A DNA stretch of 45,645 nucleotides, taken from IMG/VR virus record IMGVR_UViG_3300017739_002423, positions 1 through 45,645 of that record; one strand, 5' to 3'. The notes beneath the pieces were generated by a model. The model ran no database searches and had not been told where the DNA came from. It saw nothing but the letters and a program-made list of their open reading frames with translations. The DNA comes from a virus. Of the stretch, positions 16,167-25,022 are shown in pieces. The translations under genes were made by a program, and so were the position numbers. How positions within the stretch are numbered: the stretch's first letter is position 1; every line of letters starts with the position of its first letter.

Positions 16167-19100
16167 TCATTTACCCTTCGCCATCTTTGTTGCTGTGGCA
16201 TACATTACTGCTTCTGCTTCATCGCCGTAACGATCTTTAAATTCTTTTTTTCTTTTCTTCATACCTTTGACGTACTTTTCTTTTTTCTTTTCTTCGCCTT
16301 TGGTAAGACTACGTTCATTTACATCATCAGTAACAAAATGTTTTTGTCCGTTTGTTGTTTTACGTTTCATACCATATGCTTTCATTGTTGAATACATAGG
16401 TACAAAACCATGTTCTTCTAAATTATTATAAATTTTTTCTAATGCTTGAATAGTTGATTGTGGACTACTATTAGCATGTTTAATTGCAATACCGCCTCTG
16501 CTTGTCCACCTATCAATGTACTTTCCATGATCATCAATTAATACATTTGGTTTTTTAGTTTGTTTATTAATTGCATATGATTCTTTTCTACCTGTAAAAA
16601 TTTCCTGTTGAGAACCTGGATTGTGTCTTGCTAACCAAGACTTCTTACCTGCAATACTGGCATTGTTATTGCCACGTAAAGGAGCACTCAATATAGAATA
16701 AGGAATATTATTTTTCTTTATCCAATTTAACACACTTGAAAACCCTTGTAATGGTTCTAAGTTTGCAAAGAATTGTTCTACAAATTCAGGACCTTGATTT
16801 GTAAGTTCCATTATACTCGCTAGTTGTGCTTCAGCATCTCCAATATCTTTATAACTTGTAACTTGTTTGCCAGTCTTATTGCTGTACCATTTTGCCCAAG
16901 CACCAAAAAAGTCTGCTTGTACTCCATCCATATCCAAGTATAGATGTGGCTTCTCTTCATCTTCTCCGAAGACTGCTTTCTTTGCTTTAGTAAACCAATT
17001 CTGTGTCTTTTTAACTTTAGTATCTTTGTTTTTACCTCCCCAATTTATTTGGGAGGCAATACTACCAGGTGTGTTTTCTCCTAACAGTTGATCTTTAGTT
17101 GCTTTATACCCACTTTGTTTCCATTTGTCTTTAAGTGCATTAAGTGCTTTACCTAATTCAGGTCCTGACTTCATGCCTTTTGCAATTAAGTCATTACCAG
17201 TAACAGGAAACTCTGGTGCTTCAAAGTTACTTACATACTGTATCATGTCATCTTGATTATTATATCTAGCCAATGCGTCTAGTAATTTACGATCTGTACC
17301 AGCAATAATACTATCAGTATAAAAGTCTTTGTTAAACTTTTTGCCTTTATTACTAATAAGAAAATCTAACTTAGCCTTTTCCTCATTACTCATTTTCCAC
17401 TTTGCACTAATAGAACTATCATTTGTAATTCTAGCAAGATTAATTATTGGATCTCCACCGTCCATTAAGTCCTTGTGTATTTCTGCTTGCAATCCTATTG
17501 ATTGTGAAACGCCTGTGTTATTCATTGCAGTAAGTACTTCTTTAATATTATTACCGCCAAGTATTTTGCCAACCTCGCTCCATACTCGTTCTACACTTAG
17601 TTTCTTTAAACCTTCTTTGTTTGCTGTAATTGCTTTTAGTGTATCCTCATCAAACTTTGGATTATCTAAACGTCCTTGGAATCTAAAATAACGTAAAGCA
17701 CGTAGGTAATCTTCCTGTATACGTTCTGCAGGATCACCAACAAATTTGCTTACTTTATCCTGTAGATCATCCATACCGCCATGATAATCGTATAAGTTAC
17801 CATCGAAGTCCATACTCATAGCATTGTATGTTAGGTCTCTACGTTTAGCATCTTCTTCCCAACTTTTAACAAATTCTACTTTTGCAAATCTGCCATCTGT
17901 TTCCTGATCACTACGAAGTGTAGTAATCTCAAAAGGCATGTCATTTATTACTGCTGTAATTGTACCATGTTCAACACCTGTTGGAATATGCTTAATACCC
18001 ACTGCATCAAACAAACTTTCCATTTCATCTGGTGTTGCATCTGTTGCTAAATCTATATCTTTAGGATCCTTGCCTAAAGCCATATCTCTAACAGCACCAC
18101 CTACAATTCTTAATTCATGTCCTTTTTTCTTAAATGCGTTATCTAGTTGTAAAAGCTCTTTGCTCATAATATTCTTTACTGGTAAAACTTCTTCATTAAA
18201 TGCTTTGGTTGTAAGTTTCTTTGCTAAATCTCCTTGTGGATGATTAGGATTTATACTTACTACTTCTCCATTCATTAACTCACTTATATTAACAGCCTTG
18301 CCAATTTTGTCAATAAGTTTGTGAAGTTTATCATTTGCATCATGTTTAATTTCATAACCAGGCTTGCCACGAACTTCAGTACGCTGTCTTGTTTTTGTAT
18401 CATAAATGTGTAAAACATCCATGTCTTTACCACGTTCTAACTGTAATTTATAACCTTCAGTTAAACTTTCATTCATTTGTACAGTAAATGCCGTACTAGG
18501 AATAATGCCTTTGTATGCCAGTGTGCTATCATCATCTTGTACATTTGGATCATTTTCTAGGTTATTCTGGTCTAGTTGACTAGCATCTATACTCAACACA
18601 ACAATGTCGTCAATGTATTCGTCTGGCACTTCTTCGTTTGCTTCAGCATGACTACGAGCAACTTCAGGATCTTTGGCAAGGTATACATACCCAGGCTTAC
18701 TATCTTCCCACTGTGCTTGTGCACCTTTACCACCTAATCCGTTCTTCATAATACTGTCCAAAAACGGTTTGTATGTTGCATGGTATAACATTGTAGTGTC
18801 TTCATTCTTTTGTTTACCACGTCGCATATTTCTAAGATAGTGAGCTCGCTCTCTCTTTGCACCAGTTGCAGTACTAGCAATTTTATCTAACTGTGCTAGT
18901 GTAGCACCTTTAGGAATACCCAATGCTTGAGATGACTTTTCTGTATAGATATCTTTGTAAGTTGTTTTACTAAAATCTTTTACAAGTTTTAATAATTCTT
19001 TTGCTGGCATATTAACACGAATAATATCTACATCTTGTCCTGTATTAAGTGCCGCCACCCATCGATGATGTCCATCAATAATATAGTTATCACTGCTAAC

Positions 19101-19601
19101 TATACTAGCCTTTTTTAATTTACTTTTACGTAGAGCTTTTTCTACTCCCTGATCACTGAATTCACCTTGTACTGCTTTTAGTGATTTTGCAGATACTGTT
19201 TCTTTTCTAAATTCTGCACCATTGTCCTTGAGGTAATCCATGAATTCAGGATAGTCTTTTGTTGCTACTTGTGGCATTTCAGTACGTTTAATACCCATAG
19301 TATCTTTCGGATCAGGTTTTACTATTTTAAATTCTTTTACAAGTTTAGGAAATTCATCGCCATATCTTTGTTTAAATATTTTCATTAAGTTTCTAGTATC
19401 AATATCTTTGAAACTTTTGCCTATTTGCTGTGCATAATAACCAAACGCATGTCTCCAGTTACCTTGATTTTCTTCCTGCTTGCGTTTTAAAACCTTGTAT
19501 AGATAATTAGCCGCCTTGTCATAGTGGCCTGGATAGGCATTTCTATGCACAAAACGTTTCAAATCGCCAATAGGGCTTTCATCTATATCATGGATTTTCA
19601 T
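16167..19601 (-). CDS. Giant multidomain fusion: ParB-like, ADP-ribosyltransferase-like, CCA-adding-type nucleotidyltransferase, HAD
   Basis: From ATG 19601 the product is 1144 residues and begins MKIHDIDESPIGD. Domains in order: a ParB-like domain (about 100-220, with DNYIIDGHHRWVAAL); an ADP-ribosyltransferase-like fold (about 268-375, from MLYHATYKPF through GYVYLAKDPEVA); a class II CCA-adding or poly(A)-polymerase-type nucleotidyltransferase (about 490-850, LRIVGGAVRD, DIDLAT, RRDLTYNAM); a HAD nucleotidase-like domain (about 885-1060, LYLDMDGVQADFF, VLIDDHG); and a tail with VMYATATKMAK. T4 Alt is a packaged ADP-ribosyltransferase, so an injected multi-enzyme is a reasonable idea. The leader contains I-D-E. 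Confidence 0.85.
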   Translation of the reverse strand: MKIHDIDESPIGDLKRFVHRNAYPGHYDKAANYLYKVLKRKQEENQGNWRHAFGYYAQQIGKSFKDIDTRNLMKIFKQRYGDEFPKLVKEFKIVKPDPKDTMGIKRTEMPQVATKDYPEFMDYLKDNGAEFRKETVSAKSLKAVQGEFSDQGVEKALRKSKLKKASIVSSDNYIIDGHHRWVAALNTGQDVDIIRVNMPAKELLKLVKDFSKTTYKDIYTEKSSQALGIPKGATLAQLDKIASTATGAKRERAHYLRNMRRGKQKNEDTTMLYHATYKPFLDSIMKNGLGGKGAQAQWEDSKPGYVYLAKDPEVARSHAEANEEVPDEYIDDIVVLSIDASQLDQNNLENDPNVQDDDSTLAYKGIIPSTAFTVQMNESLTEGYKLQLERGKDMDVLHIYDTKTRQRTEVRGKPGYEIKHDANDKLHKLIDKIGKAVNISELMNGEVVSINPNHPQGDLAKKLTTKAFNEEVLPVKNIMSKELLQLDNAFKKKGHELRIVGGAVRDMALGKDPKDIDLATDATPDEMESLFDAVGIKHIPTGVEHGTITAVINDMPFEITTLRSDQETDGRFAKVEFVKSWEEDAKRRDLTYNAMSMDFDGNLYDYHGGMDDLQDKVSKFVGDPAERIQEDYLRALRYFRFQGRLDNPKFDEDTLKAITANKEGLKKLSVERVWSEVGKILGGNNIKEVLTAMNNTGVSQSIGLQAEIHKDLMDGGDPIINLARITNDSSISAKWKMSNEEKAKLDFLISNKGKKFNKDFYTDSIIAGTDRKLLDALARYNNQDDMIQYVSNFEAPEFPVTGNDLIAKGMKSGPELGKALNALKDKWKQSGYKATKDQLLGENTPGSIASQINWGGKNKDTKVKKTQNWFTKAKKAVFGEDEEKPHLYLDMDGVQADFFGAWAKWYSNKTGKQVTSYKDIGDAEAQLASIMELTNQGPEFVEQFFANLEPLQGFSSVLNWIKKNNIPYSILSAPLRGNNNASIAGKKSWLARHNPGSQQEIFTGRKESYAINKQTKKPNVLIDDHGKYIDRWTSRGGIAIKHANSSPQSTIQALEKIYNNLEEHGFVPMYSTMKAYGMKRKTTNGQKHFVTDDVNERSLTKGEEKKKEKYVKGMKKRKKEFKDRYGDEAEAVMYATATKMAKGK

Positions 19602-20751
19602 ATAAGTATTTAGCCAAATCAGGATCAAAGTCCTCTAACTTAACTTGTCCTCTATTATCCCAAAATTGTACAACTTGTTTCATTTTTTCATTATATGGTT
19701 CATAGGGTTTTCTTAGTTCACTTATTATATGGTCACTTCCCCAAGCAATATCCTTATGTTCTAGAAACCAATCTAATATATTTGCCCTGAAACCACTAGG
19801 TAATCTCCATAAATGTAATGGATTGTTACCATATGCAGGCCTAATGTTTATCTGCGTATCAGGAAACTCTGCTTTTAGATATAAAATCAATCTATGTACA
19901 ACTCTTACACTTAAACTGTTAACAGTAATATCCCAACATTCAATGTTAAAATGTTTATGATATTGATGCATTACTGCTAGTTTATGGCTAAAGTCTGTAC
20001 CCTGTCTTACATATTCATCTACTTGACCCATGCCATCTATACTAACACGCATATGTAAATTATACTTTTTAAAACGTTCTATATCTTTGTCTTTTAATAA
20101 CCTTGTACCATTTGTGTTAATAACGTACTTTGCATTAGGTGCATAGCCCATCATATTGTGTAACATATCTTCAAAATCGTTGACGTAAAATGGTTCACCA
20201 CCAGCCATATATACATGCTGTAGGTTTTCATCTATACCTTTAAATATGTTTTGCCATGCTTTTTCATCATTGCACCAGTCCATTGTTTTTGGATCATGAT
20301 CTATCATAATCCTATCAACTGTACCCTGATCCCAATTATAATGCTTGCCCATTTCAGGCACTAGTTTATAAAGTTGTACTGAACTATAACTGTTACACAT
20401 AATACATTTTAGATTGCATGTATTTCCCATACGTAGATCAAGTCCACGTATTACAGTATCTTCAAAAGGATCATTTGTACCAAACGTTCCTCTTAATGCT
20501 TTTTGTCTAAAACTACGTACACCTTCTGATTCAGGTTTAAAACAATGTTCACAACCACTAGGACATTTGCCCGTAGTGAATTGGTCTCTTACTTTTTGGA
20601 TTGCTTTACTGTTCCAAATAGTTTTAAGACTATTTCTTTTTATATTGTAGGGTAATCTGTATTCTCCATTATTACAACACAGGGCAGGAATACCTTTGTG
20701 CCCTATATGTGCATAATTAAAAGGATACACACAATAATTGTAAGGGTGCAT
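19588..20751 (-). CDS. Radical SAM protein with N-terminal SPASM/twitch-like cysteine cluster (copy 1)
   Basis: This 387-residue enzyme has the radical SAM cluster motif C-x3-C-x2-C in GNTCNLKCIMCNSYSS (C112, C116, C119), then VYMAGGEPF and INTNGT, typical glycine and strand motifs. Before the core lies a second cysteine set (C7, C25, C26, C63, C67, C70; TGKCPSGCEHC). That fits an auxiliary Fe-S cluster like SPASM, but placed N-terminal instead of C-terminal. Such enzymes usually modify peptides or sugars. A paralogue is at 22508-23722. The start overlaps the upstream Cys-rich protein by one base. Confidence 0.9.
   Translation of the reverse strand: MHPYNYCVYPFNYAHIGHKGIPALCCNNGEYRLPYNIKRNSLKTIWNSKAIQKVRDQFTTGKCPSGCEHCFKPESEGVRSFRQKALRGTFGTNDPFEDTVIRGLDLRMGNTCNLKCIMCNSYSSVQLYKLVPEMGKHYNWDQGTVDRIMIDHDPKTMDWCNDEKAWQNIFKGIDENLQHVYMAGGEPFYVNDFEDMLHNMMGYAPNAKYVINTNGTRLLKDKDIERFKKYNLHMRVSIDGMGQVDEYVRQGTDFSHKLAVMHQYHKHFNIECWDITVNSLSVRVVHRLILYLKAEFPDTQINIRPAYGNNPLHLWRLPSGFRANILDWFLEHKDIAWGSDHIISELRKPYEPYNEKMKQVVQFWDNRGQVKLEDFDPDLAKYLYENP
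19606..19613 (-). promoter_or_regulatory. Late-promoter-like octamer CTAAATAC close to a start codon
   Basis: Minus strand CTAAATAC, then TTAT, then ATG at 19601. The 4-base spacing would leave almost no leader, as in three other genes of this window. It overlaps the end of the radical SAM gene. Confidence 0.35.
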
Positions 20752-21992
20752 TAGGTTCTAGGCTTTTTTGGAGTAGTTCTAGGCGGCAGTACTTCTGGAC
20801 TAAACTTTGGTTTACTAACTGGCACGTCGAAACTTGCACCTGGGCCACCAGTTCTATCTGCGTTGGCTTGAGCCGCTTTAGCCTTGTCATACATTTTCTT
20901 GTACGCAGGCGTGAATACTTTAAGTTCTTTTTTGTTTTGTTTTTGATAAGGATTTTCTAATCCGGTCATATGTGGTTGAGCTCTTAAACGTTGAGTTGAA
21001 CCTTGCTCTCTTACACCAGCAAGTTGTTTCAATCTATCAACATCAGCATTAAGTGCTTTTTGTGTTTGGCGTTTCATAGCAATAGCAACAGGGCGTTCAT
21101 ATCTACTTGTGTCCTGCACTGTTTTGCCATTTTTAGTTTTAAGAAAAGTTACTTGTCCAGTATCATCAGCATGAGATGAACTTGAAGTAGTGTTTACTTT
21201 ACCACCTTTTTCTACAGATGTACTTTTGTCCTGGTACCAATTTGTTTTTTTAGTATTATGGTCAGTACCCTGCATAGTCCTACTAAAATTAGTAGTAGTA
21301 CCCTGTGGACCAGAGGTAGTATTAGTACTAACTTTCCGTCCCACTGTGGCGGTTGCTTCATAAGCCTTTTCCACATGATCCTGTAATGCTCTGGAAGTTG
21401 TCATTGCAGGTGAACGACCCATTACTAGTTGTGCAAGTTCTTTAAAACCATTTTTAGTTCTTAGGAACCATTCAACTTTCTTTTTCTTGTCATCTTCTAA
21501 GTTATCGTATACATCAATAATACGTTTTGCAGTGTTTGGCGTTACGCCAATAGTTGAACCATCATACATTCTTACAGGAAATGCACTATTGTCTTTACGT
21601 GTTGCTACTTTATCTAAAACAATTAATGGGTCACTTTGTTTTACAACTTTTTCCCATACAATATCTGCGGATTCGTTTACAAGTCCCATATTATATAAGG
21701 TATGTATTGGATCTTTTGCATTTCTTTTCTTTAATAAATTTTTATTATGTCCAAAAAACTTTGCGGCTTGTCTTTCTGTTTCGCCAGGCTTTACATCTAC
21801 TGTAGTGTTAACACCTGGAACAATTACACCATCTTCTTTTAAATTATAACAGTTACATTTTTTACAACTTGAATCACAAGAACATTCACTGACAGGTGCT
21901 CCACAGCAATCTTTATTGCACATTAGCACACCATCTTTAATCCAAGTGCCTTTTTTAGTGTATTTGTCAGGTAGTATGTTTGTTATCTTCAT
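20751..21992 (-). CDS. Protein with N-terminal cysteine-rich domain between two radical SAM genes
   Basis: A 413-residue protein beginning MKITNILPDKYTKKG. Residues about 22-48 hold ten cysteines in a short span (LMCNKDCCGAPVSECSCD, then SCKKCNC), a likely metal- or cluster-binding knot. The middle is Thr/Ser/Lys-rich (STNTTSGPQGTTTNFSR) and similar in style to the packaged-type proteins. It also contains LKQLAGV, seen again as LKKLAGI in the 76-residue protein at 25023. It is flanked on each side by a radical SAM gene and overlaps one by a single base, so it could be a substrate or partner. The function is unknown. Confidence 0.7.
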   Translation of the reverse strand: MKITNILPDKYTKKGTWIKDGVLMCNKDCCGAPVSECSCDSSCKKCNCYNLKEDGVIVPGVNTTVDVKPGETERQAAKFFGHNKNLLKKRNAKDPIHTLYNMGLVNESADIVWEKVVKQSDPLIVLDKVATRKDNSAFPVRMYDGSTIGVTPNTAKRIIDVYDNLEDDKKKKVEWFLRTKNGFKELAQLVMGRSPAMTTSRALQDHVEKAYEATATVGRKVSTNTTSGPQGTTTNFSRTMQGTDHNTKKTNWYQDKSTSVEKGGKVNTTSSSSHADDTGQVTFLKTKNGKTVQDTSRYERPVAIAMKRQTQKALNADVDRLKQLAGVREQGSTQRLRAQPHMTGLENPYQKQNKKELKVFTPAYKKMYDKAKAAQANADRTGGPGASFDVPVSKPKFSPEVLPPRTTPKKPRT

Positions 21993-22134
21993 TTTTTAAC
22001 TGTTCTTCTAAGTCTTTAATCTTTTCTTCAAGTTGGGCAATTTTCTCATTTGCCTGTCTTATCTCTTCGAGGCCTCTATATCCGTATTCTGTATAGCCCT
22101 CATCGGGCAGTATTGCTCTCGCCCTGGTTACCAT
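21967..22134 (-). CDS. Small coiled-coil protein (55 residues)
   Basis: ATG at 22134 opens a 55-residue frame that overlaps the stop of the upstream basic protein by 7 bases and runs 26 bases into the next gene. The product starts MVTRARAILPDEGYTEYG and continues with a regular heptad helix (NEKIAQLEEKIKDLEEQ). Without it the 130 bases here would be unexplained, and both overlaps fit the gene style of the region. A small assembly or scaffolding role is possible; no family is recognised. Confidence 0.6.
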   Translation of the reverse strand: MVTRARAILPDEGYTEYGYRGLEEIRQANEKIAQLEEKIKDLEEQLKNEDNKHTT

Positions 22135-22487
22135 TTACGACAGCTCCAGTAACGTGCCTTATGGCGTGGTCCTGGATTAGCACAGTTATGTCTTGCTCTA
22201 AAGCTCTTACGTCTTGCTGGGTTTGACTTTTTAATTTTTACACCCTTTTGTCCAAAGTTAACTTTAACTACGTTACCTTTTGGATTCTTGACGTATACTT
22301 TAAACTTTTTAACATCACCTGCCATAGGCTTTCCAAGTTTGACTTTACGTCCCTGATATTCTGCTTCGTCAATAGGATCGTCATCGTCATTGTAATACAT
22401 GACGCCATAATCTTCAAAGAACATATCATCGTCATCATATGTGACTTCATCTAACATACGGTTTTCTGTGATTTGATTTATACGCAT
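22128..22487 (-). CDS. Conserved basic phage protein with MRINQITE leader and RRKSFRARHNC module
   Basis: Start at ATG 22487, with GAAGGTGAG before it; a GTG nine bases upstream is less likely. The product is 119 residues. MRINQITENRMLDEV contains I-T-E, then an acidic spacer (DDDDMFFEDYGVMYYNDDDD) that could be removed by the prohead protease. The C-terminal module (VKVNFGQKGVKIKKSNPARR, then KSFRARHNCANPGPRHKARY) is strongly basic and ends in WSCRKW. This module is widespread in T4-like marine phages by my recollection but has no known function. A late promoter lies 25 bases upstream. Confidence 0.8.
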   Translation of the reverse strand: MRINQITENRMLDEVTYDDDDMFFEDYGVMYYNDDDDPIDEAEYQGRKVKLGKPMAGDVKKFKVYVKNPKGNVVKVNFGQKGVKIKKSNPARRKSFRARHNCANPGPRHKARYWSCRKW

Positions 22488-22507
22488 GGTTCTCACCTTC
22501 TATTGTT

Positions 22508-23722
22508 TTAAGTATTTATCCATTCTGCTAATTCTGGATCAAAACTATCTAATGTTAAAGTACCATGTGTATCGTAATAATTTACGAAGCGTTTCATGGA
22601 CTTTCGTTTATTTTCATCTTCATTATGTGGCTTTTGCATCTCATGAATAACATGATCAATTCCTTCTAACTTGTCTTTATGTTTAATAAAGAAATCTAAA
22701 CTTTCCTGTCTAAAATGTGCAGGAATATTATCCATCATAAGTTCATACTTGTTGATAACAGGTCTAACTTGAACTTTACTATTTGGATATTTGCTCCACA
22801 AATAATCAATAAGTTTAGGAATATGTCTCACACTTAATGGATTAGCAGTAATGTCCCATACTTGTACACCAAATTCTTTATAATACTGGTCCATAACTTC
22901 TAACTTTTCTTCCCATACAGTATCCTGTCTGGTATACTCTTCTGCTGGTCCCCAACCATCTACACTAAGTCGTATCTTAATGCCCTGTATGTGTCTCAGT
23001 TTTGCTAAATCCTTTTCACGTAGTAAACGTGTACCATTTGTATTAATAGCAATTTTTGCATTTGGTGCTGTTTTCCATATACGTTCTACAGTGCTAGGAA
23101 AGTTTTTAAGATAAAATGGCTCACCACCTGCTAGATAAAGATGTCTTAAATTTTCGTCAATGCTACTTAAAATGTTATCCCATGCTTGTGGATCATCACT
23201 CCAATCATAATGTCTTTTATGAAACTTATCTAGTTGTGATTCTAATCTATCTTCTTGCCACTTAAAATGTTTGGCCATTTTAGGTAAGTGCTGATATATT
23301 CTGTTACTATTACCTGCAAAACACATTATACATGCTAGATTACATATGTTACCTAGACGTAAATCTAATGCACGTATTTTTGTGTCCTCAAATGGAACTC
23401 CTCTATTAATCATACCTAATGTTTTTTGTCTAAAACTACGTACACCATTACGTTCAGGATCAAAACATTTATTACAACCTAAAGGTTCCTTACCATCTGC
23501 TAACATCTTACGTACATCATTCATTTCAGGTGATTGCCATATTTCACTGAGTTTATAGTCTTTAATATTGTATGGTGATATTTTATACTTTAAGTTCTTA
23601 CAACATAAAGCAACATAGCCATCATTGTCAATGAAACTGTAATTACTAGTAAAAATACAGTATTTCATTGGGTCAATGGTATTAGGAATATATGAAGGTT
23701 TTTCAATTACGGGTTGAAGCAT
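22508..23722 (-). CDS. Radical SAM protein with N-terminal SPASM/twitch-like cysteine cluster (copy 2)
   Basis: This 404-residue paralogue of the 19588-20751 protein has the cluster motif in GNICNLACIMCFAGNSN (C127, C131, C134), then LYLAGGEPFYL and AINTNGTRLL. An N-terminal cysteine set (C22, C40, C41, C83, C86, as ALCCKNLKY and LGCNKC) again precedes the core. The shared block GVRSFRQK just before the core, followed by VPFEDT here and DPFEDT in copy 1, marks both as one family. It probably works on a peptide or another phage product. The four-base gap to the next gene suggests one transcript. Confidence 0.9.
   Translation of the reverse strand: MLQPVIEKPSYIPNTIDPMKYCIFTSNYSFIDNDGYVALCCKNLKYKISPYNIKDYKLSEIWQSPEMNDVRKMLADGKEPLGCNKCFDPERNGVRSFRQKTLGMINRGVPFEDTKIRALDLRLGNICNLACIMCFAGNSNRIYQHLPKMAKHFKWQEDRLESQLDKFHKRHYDWSDDPQAWDNILSSIDENLRHLYLAGGEPFYLKNFPSTVERIWKTAPNAKIAINTNGTRLLREKDLAKLRHIQGIKIRLSVDGWGPAEEYTRQDTVWEEKLEVMDQYYKEFGVQVWDITANPLSVRHIPKLIDYLWSKYPNSKVQVRPVINKYELMMDNIPAHFRQESLDFFIKHKDKLEGIDHVIHEMQKPHNEDENKRKSMKRFVNYYDTHGTLTLDSFDPELAEWINT
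22512..22519 (-). promoter_or_regulatory. T4-like late promoter octamer ATAAATAC
   Basis: Minus strand GGATAAATACTTAAAAC lies 25 bases before the ATG at 22487, with a GAAGGTGAG ribosome site between. It sits at the 3' end of the radical SAM gene. Confidence 0.6.
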
Positions 23723-23725
23723 TTC

Positions 23726-25018
23726 TTAACTTTCGAGTTCGCTTGGAACGCCGATGTCTTGTACTGTTTTGTTAGTTTTAAAATTATCAATAATCCTCTG
23801 TACAATACTAGGATCATACTTTGCTTTGATAGCATCTAATAAGGTTTCAAAACTATTTAAATCTTTTGGTTCTACATTTAATGTATTAGCAATTTCATCT
23901 GCTGTCTTAAATGGCCCTTGTATAATTTTATTTGTGTTCTGTTTTGTATATCCTGTACCTGCTTTATTAGGTGTAGGTGTACGTTGTACTTTAATTAATC
24001 CATCTCTAGGTGACCACATCCAGCGTCTACTTTCTTTAGGTCTACCATCTTCTATCTTTTCTTGTGAATCCTGTCTATCAAATACTCCTGCAATAGCACC
24101 AATCATTAAGTTACGGAATACGCCTTTATATTTTGATTCCTCTTCTGTAGGAGAATGATAATATGTCTTTAACCAACCTGGATCACCTGGCATAAAATCT
24201 AATTGTACAAAACCTGTACGTCCTTCTGGTGGTCCCATATTTTTTCCTGTTTCAGGATCAATAAATGGCCTTTTTGCATCATAGTTTTGAATTTTAATCT
24301 TTGTTATCCATACACTTGTTTTTTCTACATACAAGAATACATTGGAATTCTTTTCTAATGTTTTAGTAAATTCATCTGTCTGATCAGGTGTTATATTTAA
24401 TGCTACATCAATATCACCACTGAACTGTTTTTTACCCACACTGCCTAATGCTTGATTTACTAGATTAACACCTAATAACTTAGATATAGGACCTAGTGTT
24501 GGTTCAATCTCATCTCTATGGATAGACCCAACTCCTGGAGCGGAACCACTTTCTTTTAGCGTTGTCGGGTGAGATTTCTCAGCACCCGACATTGCTCCCC
24601 CCTCGTTCGCTACCGGAGTAGCGAGCTTTTTGGACTCAACCGGAAACTCCTGATTAGGAGTACGGAAGTCCTTTTTCCTCATAACTGTTTTTGCAATTAA
24701 ATCCAGTTCTTGATTTCGGGGATCCCAACGCAATGCAAAGGGTATATTAATATCCGTTTTCATATCTTTCATTACTGCTTCAGCATCAGGGCCTAATTTT
24801 TTTATAGGATTTCCCCAACGCTTGTATTCTTGTTTGAATATACGAATGAGCTCGCTTACTGTAATTGGTTTAACGTTACGCTCATCATTAACTCTATCTA
24901 AGAAGTGACGTGTAAATTCCACATCAATACCTATTTTGCCAAACATTTTGTCTGCAAATCGTTCAACATTATCTAGTTCTGCTGATGAAATTTCATTGTC
25001 TACTTCTGTAATTCTCAT
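23726..25018 (-). CDS. Two-domain protein: N-terminal RelE/BECR-like domain and nucleotidyltransferase-like domain
   Basis: Start at ATG 25018 (MRITEVDNEISSAEL), giving 430 residues with I-T-E in the leader. The N-terminal domain has FTRHFLDRVNDERN, then LRWDPRNQELDLIAKTVMR, resembling small BECR/RelE-type RNases with conserved His and Arg; this is tentative. The second half has GSVGKKQFSGDIDVALNI, the G-S...D-x-D core of nucleotidyltransferases, and later GFVQLDFMPGDPGW, the third acidic strand. A hairpin-rich, GC-rich linker joins the halves. It could be a packaged tRNA- or RNA-modifying enzyme like the 1144-residue fusion. Confidence 0.7.
   Translation of the reverse strand: MRITEVDNEISSAELDNVERFADKMFGKIGIDVEFTRHFLDRVNDERNVKPITVSELIRIFKQEYKRWGNPIKKLGPDAEAVMKDMKTDINIPFALRWDPRNQELDLIAKTVMRKKDFRTPNQEFPVESKKLATPVANEGGAMSGAEKSHPTTLKESGSAPGVGSIHRDEIEPTLGPISKLLGVNLVNQALGSVGKKQFSGDIDVALNITPDQTDEFTKTLEKNSNVFLYVEKTSVWITKIKIQNYDAKRPFIDPETGKNMGPPEGRTGFVQLDFMPGDPGWLKTYYHSPTEEESKYKGVFRNLMIGAIAGVFDRQDSQEKIEDGRPKESRRWMWSPRDGLIKVQRTPTPNKAGTGYTKQNTNKIIQGPFKTADEIANTLNVEPKDLNSFETLLDAIKAKYDPSIVQRIIDNFKTNKTVQDIGVPSELES
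24552..24635. repeat. Paired inverted repeats inside the linker of the 430-residue gene
   Basis: Two perfect inverted repeats occur here: GTCGGGTG paired with CACCCGAC across 11 bases, and TCGCTAC paired with GTAGCGA across 4 bases. They flank a C-run that on the minus strand is GAGGGGGGAG just before an in-frame ATG. The base composition is clearly less AT-rich than the surroundings. Confidence 0.75.
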
Positions 25019-25022
25019 ACTA

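Noticed and set aside
22268-22450. Alternative minus-strand frame inside the 119-residue basic protein gene
   Set aside because: Same-strand shadow frame; the other frame has the conserved leader, late promoter and ribosome site.
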